Assembly: GCF_014224355.1 (NCBI RefSeq)
Contig: NZ_VNWP01000018.1
Span: 1 to 43,913, forward strand
Length of the DNA stretch: 43,913 bases
DNA from: Synechococcus sp. BSA11S
GTDB taxonomy: Bacteria > Cyanobacteriota > Cyanobacteriia > PCC-6307 > Cyanobiaceae
Reading direction: 5' to 3'
Every line of letters begins with the position of its first letter. Position 1 is the stretch's first letter. Positions 24,797 through 33,976 of the stretch are shown here, in pieces. The position numbers were made by a program, and so were the translations under genes. The notes under the pieces are model-generated. The model had not been told where the DNA came from, searched no databases, and saw only the letters and a program-made list of their open reading frames with translations.

Positions 24797-25452
24797 GTCT
24801 GCCGCGGCTGCGGCTTGTGCTGGCCGTCAGCCTCGATGGCAGACTCGCTCCAGCCAAGGGAGGCGCCGCCAAGCTCGGTGGTGCCGGTGACCGCGCGTCG
24901 CTGGAGGAGGCCCTGGCCTGGGCCGATGGCTGCCTCGTGGGCGCGGCCACGCTGCGGCTGCACCGCCGCACCTGCCTGATCCATTGCCCCGAGCTGCTGG
25001 AGCGTCGCCGACTCGAGCAGCGCCCCCCCCAACCCCTCGCGCTGGTGGTCAGCCGTGGCCGCGGACTCGAGCCGGGTCTGCCCTTCTTCTCCCAGCCCCT
25101 TGAGCGATGGCTGCTCTCGCCGGGTCAGTTGCAGCAGGGATTCGATGCCCACGTGCCCCTGGGTGATTGGCGCGACTGCCTGGCTGAGCTGGCGGCACGC
25201 GGGCTTCACCGGCTGGTGGTGCTCGGAGGCACTGGGCTGGCCTCGGCCCTCCTGGCGGAGGGGCTGGTGCAGGAGCTGCAGCTCACCGTCTGCCCCCTGC
25301 TGCTGGGGGGCAGCCATGGCTGGGTGAGCCCCCTGGCGCCTGATCTCAGTGGCCGCAGCTGGGAGTTGCTGGAACATCGGCCCCTCGGGGGCGGCGAACT
25401 GCTGCTGCGCTATTCCTGCTGCACTACTCCCGAGGGGAGATGGGCAGCTTGA
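24793..25452 (+). CDS. RibD C-terminal domain (dihydrofolate reductase-like) protein
   Basis: 219 residues, a stand-alone RibD_C reductase domain: LVLAVSLDGRLAPAKGGAAK at the start, VGAATLRLHRR, and GLHRLVVLGGTGLASALLAEGLV. In RibD this domain reduces the ribosyl chain in riboflavin synthesis with NADPH; there is no deaminase domain here, so the substrate may be a different pyrimidine or a pterin. Its TTG start overlaps the stop of the PTPS gene (TTGA), and this pairing with a pterin-type enzyme is suggestive. The 3' end overlaps the convergent gene by 29 bases. Confidence 0.82.
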   Translation: MSLPRLRLVLAVSLDGRLAPAKGGAAKLGGAGDRASLEEALAWADGCLVGAATLRLHRRTCLIHCPELLERRRLEQRPPQPLALVVSRGRGLEPGLPFFSQPLERWLLSPGQLQQGFDAHVPLGDWRDCLAELAARGLHRLVVLGGTGLASALLAEGLVQELQLTVCPLLLGGSHGWVSPLAPDLSGRSWELLEHRPLGGGELLLRYSCCTTPEGRWAA

Positions 25453-25879
25453 AGCGGCGTTGAAGATCATCCAGGGACACCTCCCTGAGGCTGTCGGCCG
25501 GCAGCCCCAGCAGTTTGGCGACGCAGCGCTTGACCACCACTTCGCTGTCGTTGCCGAAGCGGCCCCGGGCGAGTTCGCTGATCACGCCGAAGCTGCGCCC
25601 GCTGCTCTCGGCCTCCTCGATCAGGCAGGTGCTGGCCGGTGCCGCCAGGCGCCGGCAGGGTTCCTTGAGGCTGCGTTCCAGTCCGGCCTGGCCGCCGGCG
25701 GCGGCACTCAGGCACACCTCACTCAGCTTCCTCTCCAGCTGGGGCCGCATCAGACGCAGCACCGGCCCCAGCAGGCTGGCCGAGGCCGCTGGGGGGGCTC
25801 CCAGCCCGGCCGTCCCGACCGCCACCATCGTCAGGAGCGCCGTCGCCAGAGCCCGTAAGTGGTGCAGTCGTTGCCCCAT
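25424..25879 (-). CDS. Exported protein of unknown function
   Basis: 151 residues with a signal peptide ending near APPAASA (about residue 34), then a helical, cysteine-containing mature part (four Cys: CLSAA, CRRLA, CLIEE, CVAKL) that could form two disulfides outside the cytoplasm. No family recognised. ATG 25879 fits the signal peptide. It overlaps the RibD_C gene tail by 29 bases. Confidence 0.65.
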   Translation of the reverse strand: MGQRLHHLRALATALLTMVAVGTAGLGAPPAASASLLGPVLRLMRPQLERKLSEVCLSAAAGGQAGLERSLKEPCRRLAAPASTCLIEEAESSGRSFGVISELARGRFGNDSEVVVKRCVAKLLGLPADSLREVSLDDLQRRFKLPISPRE

Positions 25880-25925
25880 GCGGTTAGTTTTGCGCCTCGC
25901 CGTCCCGCCAACGTGTTCCTCCGCC

Positions 25926-27104
25926 ATGGCTGAGCTTCTGGCCCGCTGGCACCGGGCCATCGCGGAGATTCCTCCCATGACCTGGCAGGAACTCGTGGGG
26001 CCAGCCGCTCTTCCCTTCTATGGCTGGCCCTGGTTGCACGCCCTTGAGCGCTCGGGCAGCATCGTGCCGCGCCAGGGCTGGCAGCCCTGCCACCTGAGCC
26101 TGTGGCGCCAGGGGCGGCTGATTGCCGTAGCGCCGCTTTACCTCAAGGGTCACAGCTACGGGGAATTCGTCTTCGATCAATCCTTCGCCCAGCTCGCCGG
26201 CCAGCTCGGCCTGCGCTACTACCCGAAGCTGGTGGGCATGAGTCCGCTCAGCCCTGTGCAGGGGTATCGCTTTCACATTGACTCCGGCGAAGACGGCGCA
26301 GCGATCACGGCACTGATGCTGGAGTTGATCGATCAGTTCTGCCGAGAGCAGAAGATCCTCAGCAGCAACTTCCTCTACGTGAATCCCCTCTGGCAGCCCT
26401 GGGCGGAAGCGGCAGGCTGTGCCACCTGGCTGAATCAGCAGAGCCTCTGGAGCAATGACGGCTTCAACAGTTTTGAGGATTATCTGGCGGGTTTCAATGC
26501 CAATCAACGGCGCAACATCCGGCGGGAGCGGCGATCGATCGCCTCGGCCGGCTTGCAGGTGACGCCCGTGGCGGGTGCTGCGATTTCAGCCGCCATGCTG
26601 AAGCGGATGCACCATTTCTACGCGCAGCATTGCAGCCGCTGGGGCCCCTGGGGCAGCAAGTATCTCAGCGAGGAGTTCTTCCACGTGGATGCTCTCGAGC
26701 TGCGGGAGCATCTGGTGCTCTTCAGTGCCCATGGGGGCGATCCGAGCGAGCCGGTGGCCATGTCGCTGTGCGTGCGCGCCGGTGATGCCCTCTGGGGCCG
26801 CTACTGGGGCAGTGATCGGGAGATCGAGAACCTGCACTTTGAGGTCTGCTACTACGCCCCGATCGAGTGGGCGATCGAACAGGGCATCCGTGGTTTTGAT
26901 CCGGGGGCCGGCGGGCGCCACAAGCGGCGTCGGGGTTTTCTGGCCGAGCCCAGGGCCAGCCTGCACCGCTGGCACGACCCTGGTTTCGAGCGGTTGCTGC
27001 GCCGCTGGCTGCCTGAGGCCAATGCCCAGATGCTCGAGGAGATCAAGGCGGAGAATGCCGAGCTTCCCTTCAGCCGCCGGGAACTTCCGCTGGGCGCCTG
27101 CTGA
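25926..27104 (+). CDS. GNAT-fold protein, DUF482/peptidogalycan type
   Basis: 392 residues of the family described as peptidogalycan biosynthesis/recognition (DUF482), built on two FemX/GNAT-like halves. Recognisable parts are FYGWPWLHALERSG near the start, RLIAVAPLYLKGHSYGEFVFD, FNANQRRNIRRERRSI, and FDPGAGGRHKRRRGF near the end. Members are thought to transfer aminoacyl or acyl groups in cell-envelope synthesis, but no reaction is proven. ATG 25926; divergent from the exported protein gene. Confidence 0.85.
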   Translation: MAELLARWHRAIAEIPPMTWQELVGPAALPFYGWPWLHALERSGSIVPRQGWQPCHLSLWRQGRLIAVAPLYLKGHSYGEFVFDQSFAQLAGQLGLRYYPKLVGMSPLSPVQGYRFHIDSGEDGAAITALMLELIDQFCREQKILSSNFLYVNPLWQPWAEAAGCATWLNQQSLWSNDGFNSFEDYLAGFNANQRRNIRRERRSIASAGLQVTPVAGAAISAAMLKRMHHFYAQHCSRWGPWGSKYLSEEFFHVDALELREHLVLFSAHGGDPSEPVAMSLCVRAGDALWGRYWGSDREIENLHFEVCYYAPIEWAIEQGIRGFDPGAGGRHKRRRGFLAEPRASLHRWHDPGFERLLRRWLPEANAQMLEEIKAENAELPFSRRELPLGAC

Positions 27105-27126
27105 ATCGGCTGTTTACGATCAGAGG

Positions 27127-27579
27127 ATGAACAACCGCGTCGCCACGACTCCTTCCTCCAGCCCTTCTGCTGCCTCGATCACCCCGGGATCCGTAAACGC
27201 TTCGCGTCTGCATGAGCTGCGTCAGCTCGATGAACGTCTGTCGCAGCGCCCGATTGATCTCGACCCCTCGGGGTATGTGCTGATCAGCCTGGACCGCGAG
27301 CGCACAGAGTTGGTGGCCGAGCTTTACAGCAACGGCATCAACGCCAGAGGGCTGGCCACCGACCCGGAGACCGGTGAGGTGCTCAGTTGCCGGGGGGGGG
27401 CTCCCCGCCAGCCCCTGGTCGTCTTCCGTGGTCGCACGGCAAAGGAGCTGGGTATCCAGCTCACTGAGGGGGACACCCCCGCACCGATCAGTCGGTTGGA
27501 TCACGCCCTCTACCTCGGACGGGAGCTGCAGAAGGCCGAGTCGGCCCTGCGCTCGGGCGAGTCGTACATCCAGGACTGA
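27127..27579 (+). CDS. DUF4346 domain protein
   Basis: 150 residues. The conserved part begins at DLDPSGYVLISLDRE and includes GLATDPETGEVLSCRG, VFRGRTAKELGI and LDHALYLGRELQKAE, matching DUF4346, a family known from cyanobacteria and archaeal pterin-related proteins, function unknown. ATG 27127 follows the GNAT gene by 22 bases, likely the same transcript. Six bases separate its stop from that of the convergent radical SAM gene. Confidence 0.83.
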   Translation: MNNRVATTPSSSPSAASITPGSVNASRLHELRQLDERLSQRPIDLDPSGYVLISLDRERTELVAELYSNGINARGLATDPETGEVLSCRGGAPRQPLVVFRGRTAKELGIQLTEGDTPAPISRLDHALYLGRELQKAESALRSGESYIQD

Positions 27580-27585
27580 TGGGCG

Positions 27586-29190
27586 TCAGGCGGGCTGAAG
27601 CTCCTTGACCTCGGAAGGGGCCGTAGGGGGTTCCGGGGGCAGTGACTGGAGCTGCACCTCGATCTCCTCGGTGACGATGCTCCGATACTCCATGAAGTGT
27701 TCGTTGTGGGCGAGCACCACCAGGAACTGCTCCAGCTGGTCGGGATTCGTCCTGGCCATGGAGAGGAGATAGCGCCAGAAGCGGCCACGGGTGTCGCGGA
27801 TCAGACCCTGGCGCCAGATCACGATCAGAAGGGCGCGAACATCGGTCCAGGCGGGGATCTTGAAGGTGGAATGCTCGGGCTTGAGGAAGGGCTGCCAGCG
27901 GGGCTTGCCCACTTTGTGGTAGTAGCTGAAGACCCGATCCATGTAGGCGTTGGGCTCGTAGAGGTTGCAGAAGGCCTCGACGTATTCGTTGGCGATGTCG
28001 CGGATCGGTCGGGTGGGCACGAAGTTGAGCAGGTTCGTCTGGTTCACCCCCTTGGCGTCGGCCTTGTCCTGAATCAGGCGACCTTCCTTCTCGAGTCGGT
28101 ACCAGAGCCCTGTGTTGGGGAGAGCCTGCAGCATGCCCATCATGGCGGCGGGGATGCCTGTGCGGGTCACGAACTCGACGATGCGCTTGCCGGCACCGGT
28201 CTTTTCTCCGTCGAAGCCGATGATGAATCCGGCCATCACCCGGATGCCGTAGGAGGTGATCCGGTCAACGGACTCCTCCAGGGAGCTGCGGGTGTTCTGA
28301 AGCTTGCGGGCCGTTTCCAGGCTGGCTTCATCTGGGGTCTCGATGCCGAGGAAAACGCTGTCGAAGCGGCTCTCGGCCATCATCAGCATCATTTCCTCGT
28401 CGGAGGCCAGATCCACGGACGCTTCGGTGGCGAAGCTGAAGGGATAGCCATGATCGATCTGCCACTGCTTCAGAGCCGGCAGCAGCAACTTGGCGTTGCG
28501 CTTGTTGCCGATGAAGTTGTCATCGACCAGGAAGATTGAGCGCCGCCAGCCCAGGTCATAGAGATACTGCAACTCGGCGATCAGTTGCTCTGGGGTCTTG
28601 GTGCGGGGCTTGCGGCCGTAAAGCACGATGATGTCGCAGAACTCGCATTGGAAAGGACAGCCCCGGGAGAACTGAACCGACATCGAGTCGTAGGCGTCGA
28701 GCTCCAGCAGATCGAAGCGGGGAATCGGGGTGCCGGTCACGTCCGGCTTCTCCCCTTCAGAACTGAAGCGTCCCTGCTGCTCGCCCCGCTCCAGGGCCTC
28801 AATGAACATCGGCAGGGTGATCTCACCTTCGTCGAGCACCTTGAAGTCGGCCAGAGCGATCTCAGGAGCATCGGGGGTGGAACTGGCGAAGGGGCCGCCC
28901 ACGGCCACGGGCAGACCCCGCTGCTTGGCCTTGGCGATCTGGGCCGCCATGTCGGACTTCTGAACGATCATCCCGGAGATGATCACCAGCTCCGCCCAGT
29001 TCCACTCGGCCTCGGTGACCTCCCGCACGTTGCGATCAACCAGCTTGAAGTCCCATTCCTGGGGCAGGAGGGCCGCCACTGTGACCATCCCGAGCGGGGG
29101 CAACAGCACCTTGCGGTTCACGAGCTCGAGAATTTTCTCGTAGCTCCAGAAGGTCTTGGGAAATTCCGGGTAGACGAGCAGGGCACGCAT
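27586..29190 (-). CDS. B12-binding-type radical SAM protein (DUF4070)
   Basis: 534 residues. An N-terminal Rossmann-like B12-binding-type domain (to about residue 140) lacks the DxHxxG motif, so cobalamin, if bound, would not use a protein histidine. A radical SAM domain has C178, C182, C185 (RGCPFQCEFCD). A C-terminal DUF4070 region follows (FVPTRPIRDIANEYVEAF). The architecture is that of HpnP/HpnR/BchE-like enzymes, some of which methylate hopanoids. No hopanoid gene is in the window, so the substrate is open. The enzyme presumably uses SAM and a 4Fe-4S cluster. Confidence 0.88.
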   Translation of the reverse strand: MRALLVYPEFPKTFWSYEKILELVNRKVLLPPLGMVTVAALLPQEWDFKLVDRNVREVTEAEWNWAELVIISGMIVQKSDMAAQIAKAKQRGLPVAVGGPFASSTPDAPEIALADFKVLDEGEITLPMFIEALERGEQQGRFSSEGEKPDVTGTPIPRFDLLELDAYDSMSVQFSRGCPFQCEFCDIIVLYGRKPRTKTPEQLIAELQYLYDLGWRRSIFLVDDNFIGNKRNAKLLLPALKQWQIDHGYPFSFATEASVDLASDEEMMLMMAESRFDSVFLGIETPDEASLETARKLQNTRSSLEESVDRITSYGIRVMAGFIIGFDGEKTGAGKRIVEFVTRTGIPAAMMGMLQALPNTGLWYRLEKEGRLIQDKADAKGVNQTNLLNFVPTRPIRDIANEYVEAFCNLYEPNAYMDRVFSYYHKVGKPRWQPFLKPEHSTFKIPAWTDVRALLIVIWRQGLIRDTRGRFWRYLLSMARTNPDQLEQFLVVLAHNEHFMEYRSIVTEEIEVQLQSLPPEPPTAPSEVKELQPA

Positions 29191-29331
29191 TCTGATCCGG
29201 TTCGTAAGGCGGGGGCACAGGACTGGCCGGCCAGGAGCCTGCCCCCGCGTGGGTTGGGCGCCAGCCTAAGGGCAACCCACGGCAACAGGGCCGCTCTGCT
29301 CTAATGAGGATGTTGTATTTCCGTGCTGGTC

Positions 29332-29424
29332 ATGGCGGCAGCTCTGTACCTGGTTCTGGTGGCTGCTGGGTTGGCAACGGCCTTCCTCCTCTCCACGGTT
29401 CTACGCGGCATCAAACTGATCTGA
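29332..29424 (+). CDS. petL: Cytochrome b6f complex subunit PetL (30 residues)
   Basis: A 30-codon frame, ATG 29332 to TGA 29424, encoding one membrane helix and ending in [10 protein letters not shown]. PetL proteins of cyanobacteria are 29-32 residues with a single helix and a C-terminal (L/F)R-x-(I/V)KLI, which fits well. PetL stabilises the b6f complex of the thylakoid. TCTAAT at 29300-29305 may be its -10 box. The last 24 bases overlap the convergent MFS gene. It is easily missed because of its size. Confidence 0.78.
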   Translation: MAAALYLVLVAAGLATAFLLSTVLRGIKLI

Positions 29425-30639
29425 GTCCACGGGATTCAGGCGCAGCCCCCAGCGGCTGGTGAGCTCCAGCAGCCCCAGCGCCAGGCCCACGCTGCCCATC
29501 AGGGCGAAGGTGGCCGGTAATCCCACCCTCATCACCAAACCGGCGGCGATCAGGCCACTGAAGCCACCGCCGCCCAGAAAGGCAATCTGCCCAAGCCCAG
29601 CCATCCTCCCGCGCAGCACCAGCGGCGATCCCACCTGCAGGATCAGATTGCTCCCCGCCAGCAGCCCGGCGGTGCCCGCTCCGATCAGAAAGGTCATGCC
29701 CAGCCGGAAGGCTGTGGGTGCCGTCAGCGCCATGCCCAGCTGGGCCACGCTGGTGAGAACGGCACAACCCCCCAGCAGCAGGGAAGGCCGCTCACTCAGC
29801 CAGTGGCTGCGTCGTTGCAGCAACAGCCCGGCGCTGATGCTTCCAGCCGCCAGCATGCTCGTGAACCAGCCCAGGGACTGGGGGGAAGGGCCCAGCACCT
29901 GCGCGGCGATCAGCGGGGCCAGGCCGGGATGAAAGAAAAGGGCCAGGCAGGCCAGGCCGGTGAACACCAGCACGTGGCGCAGGCTGGCGCCGCAGCCCCT
30001 CCAGGCGCTGCCAAGGCTGGAACCGGAGCCGCTGCCGCTCGTCCGCTCGGCGCTGCGCTCGGGCTGCAGCAGCCACAGCACCGTGGCGATCGGCAGCAGA
30101 TAGGTGGCCGCATCGATCGTCAAGGCCATGGCGGGTCCCGTCAGGGCGAGCAGCAACCCGCCGATGGGCGGTCCCACCAGCTTGCCCACGTTGAACACCA
30201 CTGAGAAGGAGGTGAGATAAGGGGCCAGCTGTGCAGGCTTGTCCACCAGCAGGGCGCAGTATTTGTTGCGGGCGGTGAGCTCGAAGGCGCTGGCCAGGCC
30301 CACCAGCAGGGTGCTGAGCAGCAGCAGGCTCACCTGGGCGGCCCCCGTCAGCCAGGGGATGGCCACTGCCCCCAGGGCGGCACCGGCCGCCAGGCCCCAT
30401 TGCGAGCGGATCAGCACCTGTTCGCAGCCGATCCGGTCGGTGAGCACCCCGGCCCTGCCGCTGGCCAGCAGGCTGGGCATCGCCAGGGCGCCGAAATGCA
30501 GGGCCAGCAGCAGGGGATTGCTGGTCTGGTCCATCAGGATCCAGCCCTTGGCGGTGAGACCGGCAAAGGAGCCGGCAGTGCTCAGACCTGACGCGATCAG
30601 GAAGGTGGTGCGCTGATTGCGGCGGATCCAGAGCCTCAA
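29401..30639 (-). CDS. MFS transporter (EntS-like, MFS_3)
   Basis: 412 residues with about 12 hydrophobic segments and MFS features such as [20 protein letters not shown] between helices 2 and 3 and a [14 protein letters not shown] segment. It belongs to the exporter group containing the enterobactin exporter EntS; the substrate here is unknown. Its ATG overlaps the rimO stop by four bases (ATGA), and it overlaps petL at the 3' end. Confidence 0.85.
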   Translation of the reverse strand: MRLWIRRNQRTTFLIASGLSTAGSFAGLTAKGWILMDQTSNPLLLALHFGALAMPSLLASGRAGVLTDRIGCEQVLIRSQWGLAAGAALGAVAIPWLTGAAQVSLLLLSTLLVGLASAFELTARNKYCALLVDKPAQLAPYLTSFSVVFNVGKLVGPPIGGLLLALTGPAMALTIDAATYLLPIATVLWLLQPERSAERTSGSGSGSSLGSAWRGCGASLRHVLVFTGLACLALFFHPGLAPLIAAQVLGPSPQSLGWFTSMLAAGSISAGLLLQRRSHWLSERPSLLLGGCAVLTSVAQLGMALTAPTAFRLGMTFLIGAGTAGLLAGSNLILQVGSPLVLRGRMAGLGQIAFLGGGGFSGLIAAGLVMRVGLPATFALMGSVGLALGLLELTSRWGLRLNPVDSDQFDAA

Positions 30640-32069
30640 CCGCGGCCCCCGCGGGCGGAGAGAGCCTCCTCCACCATGGCCCGGGCGCCGACCACTTCAC
30701 CCTGGAGGTCGTAGGGGGTGGAGGCCGTGAGGCGCACGGGCACCATCGTTCCTGGGGAGGCGCAGAGCCCGCCTGGGCCCTGGCTCACCCTCACTTCCCC
30801 ATCAACCTCGGGTGCGAAGCGGGCGCAGCGGCCGAGCATCTCGCCGCTGCTGGGGTTCTCCTGCTCGATCAGCACATCGACGATCCGCCCCACCCAGCTG
30901 GCGTTCCGTTCCGCCGCGATCGGTTGCTGCGCCGCCATCAGCCGGTTGCGGCGCTCGATCACCACCTCAGCCGGCACGGGATCGGGCAGCTTCACCGCTG
31001 CGGTGCCGTCTTCCGGTGAGAACGTGAACACCCCCACATGGTCGAAGCGCTGCTCCTCCACAAAACGAAGCAGGTGCTCGAAGTGCTCCTCGGTTTCACC
31101 GGGAAAGCCGACGATGAAGGTGGTGCGCAGCACCGCATCGGGCAGCTGGTCGCGGATGCGTCCCAGCAGCTCGGTGGTCAGGCCGGTCTGCCAGGGGCGA
31201 TTCATGGCCCGCAGCACCTCGGGATGGCTGTGCTGCAGCGGCAGATCCAGATACGGGAGCACATTCGGCACCTCCCGGTAGGCGTGCAGCACCTCAGGCG
31301 TGAGGCCCGTGGGATAGGCGTAGTGCACCCGGATCCAGGGGATCTCCACCTCGCCAAGGGCCCGCAGCAGCTCAGCGAGCCGGGGCTTGCCGTAGAGGTC
31401 CAGGCCGTAGTTGGTGGTGATCTGGCTGATCAGGATCAGCTCCTGCACCCCCTGGCTGGCGAGTTGATGGGCTTCGGCCACGATCGACTCGATCGTGCGG
31501 GAGCGTTGGTCGCCCCGGAGCCTGGGGATGATGCAGAAGGCGCAGCGGTAGTCGCAGCCCTCGGCCACCTTGAGGTAGGCCACGGCCTCGGAGGTGGTGC
31601 GGTAGCGGGGCAGATGCTCATCCCCCACGAAGGTGGGCACCGCGCTGACCCGGTTCACCCGTTCACCTGCCTCCACCCGCTCCAGCACCTCCACGATGTG
31701 CTGGTAGTCGCCGGTGCCCACGATCGCCCGCGCTTCCGGCAGCGACTCCAGCAGCTCCTCGCGGAAATGCTGGGCCAGGCAGCCGGCGATGATCAGCTCC
31801 TTTCCCTGTTCGGCCAGTTCCACCAGGGTGCGCACCGATTCCTGCCGGGCGTCCTGGATGAAGCTGCAGGTGTTGACCACCACCACCGCCGCATCCCGTT
31901 CATCGGCGCTGATCCCGTACCCCGCCTGGGCGAGCAACCCCAGCATGTGCTCGGTGTCCACCCGATTCTTTTCGCAGCCGAGGTGGGCGAAGGCCACCGT
32001 GGGGCGGTCGGCTCCGGGTTCACCGGTACGGACCGATCCTGCGGGGAATGCGGCGCTGGCAGAAGGCAT
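30636..32069 (-). CDS. rimO: Ribosomal protein S12 methylthiotransferase
   Basis: 477 residues. The N-terminal UPF0004 domain has three cluster cysteines ([24 protein letters not shown]). The radical SAM triad is in GCDYRCAFC (about 174-181), and a TRAM domain closes the protein. RimO methylthiolates the conserved aspartate of ribosomal protein S12 using two 4Fe-4S clusters and SAM. The motif [16 protein letters not shown] distinguishes it from MiaB. It requires Fe-S assembly, for which a SufA-like carrier is encoded at 13760. Confidence 0.95.
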   Translation of the reverse strand: MPSASAAFPAGSVRTGEPGADRPTVAFAHLGCEKNRVDTEHMLGLLAQAGYGISADERDAAVVVVNTCSFIQDARQESVRTLVELAEQGKELIIAGCLAQHFREELLESLPEARAIVGTGDYQHIVEVLERVEAGERVNRVSAVPTFVGDEHLPRYRTTSEAVAYLKVAEGCDYRCAFCIIPRLRGDQRSRTIESIVAEAHQLASQGVQELILISQITTNYGLDLYGKPRLAELLRALGEVEIPWIRVHYAYPTGLTPEVLHAYREVPNVLPYLDLPLQHSHPEVLRAMNRPWQTGLTTELLGRIRDQLPDAVLRTTFIVGFPGETEEHFEHLLRFVEEQRFDHVGVFTFSPEDGTAAVKLPDPVPAEVVIERRNRLMAAQQPIAAERNASWVGRIVDVLIEQENPSSGEMLGRCARFAPEVDGEVRVSQGPGGLCASPGTMVPVRLTASTPYDLQGEVVGARAMVEEALSARGGRG

Positions 32070-32183
32070 GGGTTGCGATGGTCGAAAACCGTGACCGTGG
32101 GTTGAACCCTTCAGGCCGATCCATCACCCTATGGGATGTTCGGGTGCTATGGCCTGGCCTTCCACCATCGTGCCGCCCCTGCC

Positions 32184-33020
32184 ATGCACACCCCCGGCGC
32201 CCGCTGGCGCGAGCTGTTCCCCCAGCCCTGCGCTCTGATCGGTGTCGTTCACCTGGGCCCCCTGCCCGGTTCGCCCAGCTGGTCTGGGGATCTGGGGGCT
32301 GTGGAGGCAGCGGCCCTTGCCGATGTCGAGGCCTACGTCGCCGGTGGCGCCGATGGCCTGATCGTCGAGAACTTCGGGGATGTGCCCTTCTGGCGGGGAT
32401 CGGTGCCTCCCGAAACGGTGGCGGCCATGACCCGGATGGCCCTGGCGGTCGTGCGGGCCACGGCGCTTCCGGTGGGCATCAATGTGCTGCGCAACGACGC
32501 CCTGGCTGCCCTGGCGATCGCCCAGGCCAGTGGCGCCCGTTTCCTGAGGGTGAATGTTCTCAGTGGTGCCGCGGTCACCGATCAGGGGCTGATCGAGGGG
32601 GTGGCTGCCGAGCTGCTGCGCCGGCGACGGCTGCTGGGGGCTGACTCGGTGCGGATCCTGGCCGATGTGCTGGTCAAGCACGGCGCCCCTCTGGCTCCAC
32701 TGTCGATGGCCGAGGCGGTGAGCGATGTGCTCGAGCGGGGCGGGGCCGATGGGGTGATCGTCTCGGGCACGGGCACCGGCAGGCCCACGGATCCCGCCGA
32801 TGTCGAGCAGGCCAGGGCGGCCGCGGCCGGCGCTCCGGTGTTGATCGGCAGCGGGGCCACTCCTTTGTCGCTGCAAAGGCTCACAGCCGGCTGTGATGGT
32901 GTGATCGTCGGCACGGCCCTCAAGCGCCATGGTCAGATCGCCCAGCCCGTCGACCCGGAGCGGGTGCGAAACCTGCAACGGATGCTGCCACAATCGGCCC
33001 AGCTTCAGCCCCTGCCGTGA
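32184..33020 (+). CDS. btpA: BtpA/SgcQ family protein, photosystem I biogenesis factor
   Basis: About 278 residues with a TIM-barrel layout: LIGVVHLGPLPGSP at the start, GGADGLIVENFGDVPF, VGINVLRND, ILADVLVKHG, and GVIVSGTGTGRPTD. In Synechocystis, BtpA is a thylakoid-associated protein needed for stable accumulation of photosystem I reaction-centre proteins. ATG 32184 starts at the conserved region; an upstream in-frame ATG at 32136 is possible. Its stop overlaps the start of the VKOR gene (GTGA). Confidence 0.88.
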   Translation: MHTPGARWRELFPQPCALIGVVHLGPLPGSPSWSGDLGAVEAAALADVEAYVAGGADGLIVENFGDVPFWRGSVPPETVAAMTRMALAVVRATALPVGINVLRNDALAALAIAQASGARFLRVNVLSGAAVTDQGLIEGVAAELLRRRRLLGADSVRILADVLVKHGAPLAPLSMAEAVSDVLERGGADGVIVSGTGTGRPTDPADVEQARAAAAGAPVLIGSGATPLSLQRLTAGCDGVIVGTALKRHGQIAQPVDPERVRNLQRMLPQSAQLQPLP

Positions 33021-33937
33021 CCACCACCCGATTGAGCAGTCGTCTGAGCAGCCGTCGACGTTCCGACCCCGGTTTGCGCTGGGTTCGGGTGGTGATGGCT
33101 GTTCTGGCCACGATCGGTGCGATCGACACCGGCGCGATCACCCTCAAGCGCTGGGGGCTGATCGGTCCACTCAGCTGCCCCGGAGGCGCTGAAGGCTGTG
33201 ACAAGGTGCTCAACAGCGTCTGGGGCAGTCTGTTCGGCCAGCCGCTCTCGCTGTTTGGCTTCCTCGCCTACACCACGGTGCTGGTGCTGGCCGTGCTGCC
33301 ACTGGTTCTCAAGGGCGAGGCCCGCACGGCCATCGCGGAGCGCAGCTGGTGGGGGCTGTTCCTGCTCAGCGGCGGAATGGCGGTGTTCAGCCTGCTCCTG
33401 ATGGGGCTGCTGGTGTTCAAGATCAAGGCCTTCTGTTTCTTCTGTGTGCTCTCGGCTGTGCTCAGCCTGAGCCTGTTCGTGCTCAGCCTGATCGGAGGCC
33501 AGTGGGACGACCGCGGCCAGCTGGTCTTCCGCGGCGTGCTGGTGGCCTTGCTGGTAGGTCTGGTGGGGCTCGGCTGGGCCGCCTCCGTCGATCGTCCTGC
33601 CGCCCTGAACACTCCCGGCATGCCCCCCCCCGTCACCTCCGTCAGCACCCCGTCCACCCTGGCCCTTGCTGAGCACCTCACCCAGTCCGGTGCGGTGATG
33701 TACAGCGCCTACTGGTGCCCCCACTGCCATGAGCAGAAGGAACTCTTCGGCAAGGAGGCCTCGGCGAATCTGAAGGTGATCGAGTGTGCCGCCGATGGGG
33801 TGAACAACCAGAAAGCGCTCTGCGACCGCAAGAACCTGGAGGGTTTCCCCACATGGGACATCAATGGCAAGCTCGATTCCGGGGTCAAATCCCTGGCCAG
33901 CCTGGCCGAGCTGAGCGGGTTCAAGGGCAAGCTCTGA
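33017..33937 (+). CDS. VKOR-thioredoxin fusion, disulfide bond-forming protein
   Basis: 306 residues: a vitamin K epoxide reductase domain with four to five membrane helices and the loop pair C54/C61 plus the active-site pair C140-F-F-C143, then a lumenal thioredoxin-like domain with C234-P-H-C237. Such fusions reoxidise protein thiols with quinone as acceptor; in Synechocystis and chloroplasts the homologue (LTO1) supports photosystem II and I assembly. The GTG start overlaps the btpA stop, so the two photosystem-related proteins are translated together. Confidence 0.92.
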   Translation: MTTTRLSSRLSSRRRSDPGLRWVRVVMAVLATIGAIDTGAITLKRWGLIGPLSCPGGAEGCDKVLNSVWGSLFGQPLSLFGFLAYTTVLVLAVLPLVLKGEARTAIAERSWWGLFLLSGGMAVFSLLLMGLLVFKIKAFCFFCVLSAVLSLSLFVLSLIGGQWDDRGQLVFRGVLVALLVGLVGLGWAASVDRPAALNTPGMPPPVTSVSTPSTLALAEHLTQSGAVMYSAYWCPHCHEQKELFGKEASANLKVIECAADGVNNQKALCDRKNLEGFPTWDINGKLDSGVKSLASLAELSGFKGKL

Positions 33938-33976
33938 GGCCAGGAGCTTGCGCCGTGGCCGGGGAGAAATCTGCCC

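Noticed and set aside
27586-29190. Assigning the radical SAM protein as the hopanoid C-2 methylase HpnP
   Set aside because: Architecture fits, but many cyanobacterial homologues share it and no hopanoid gene is nearby; substrate left open.
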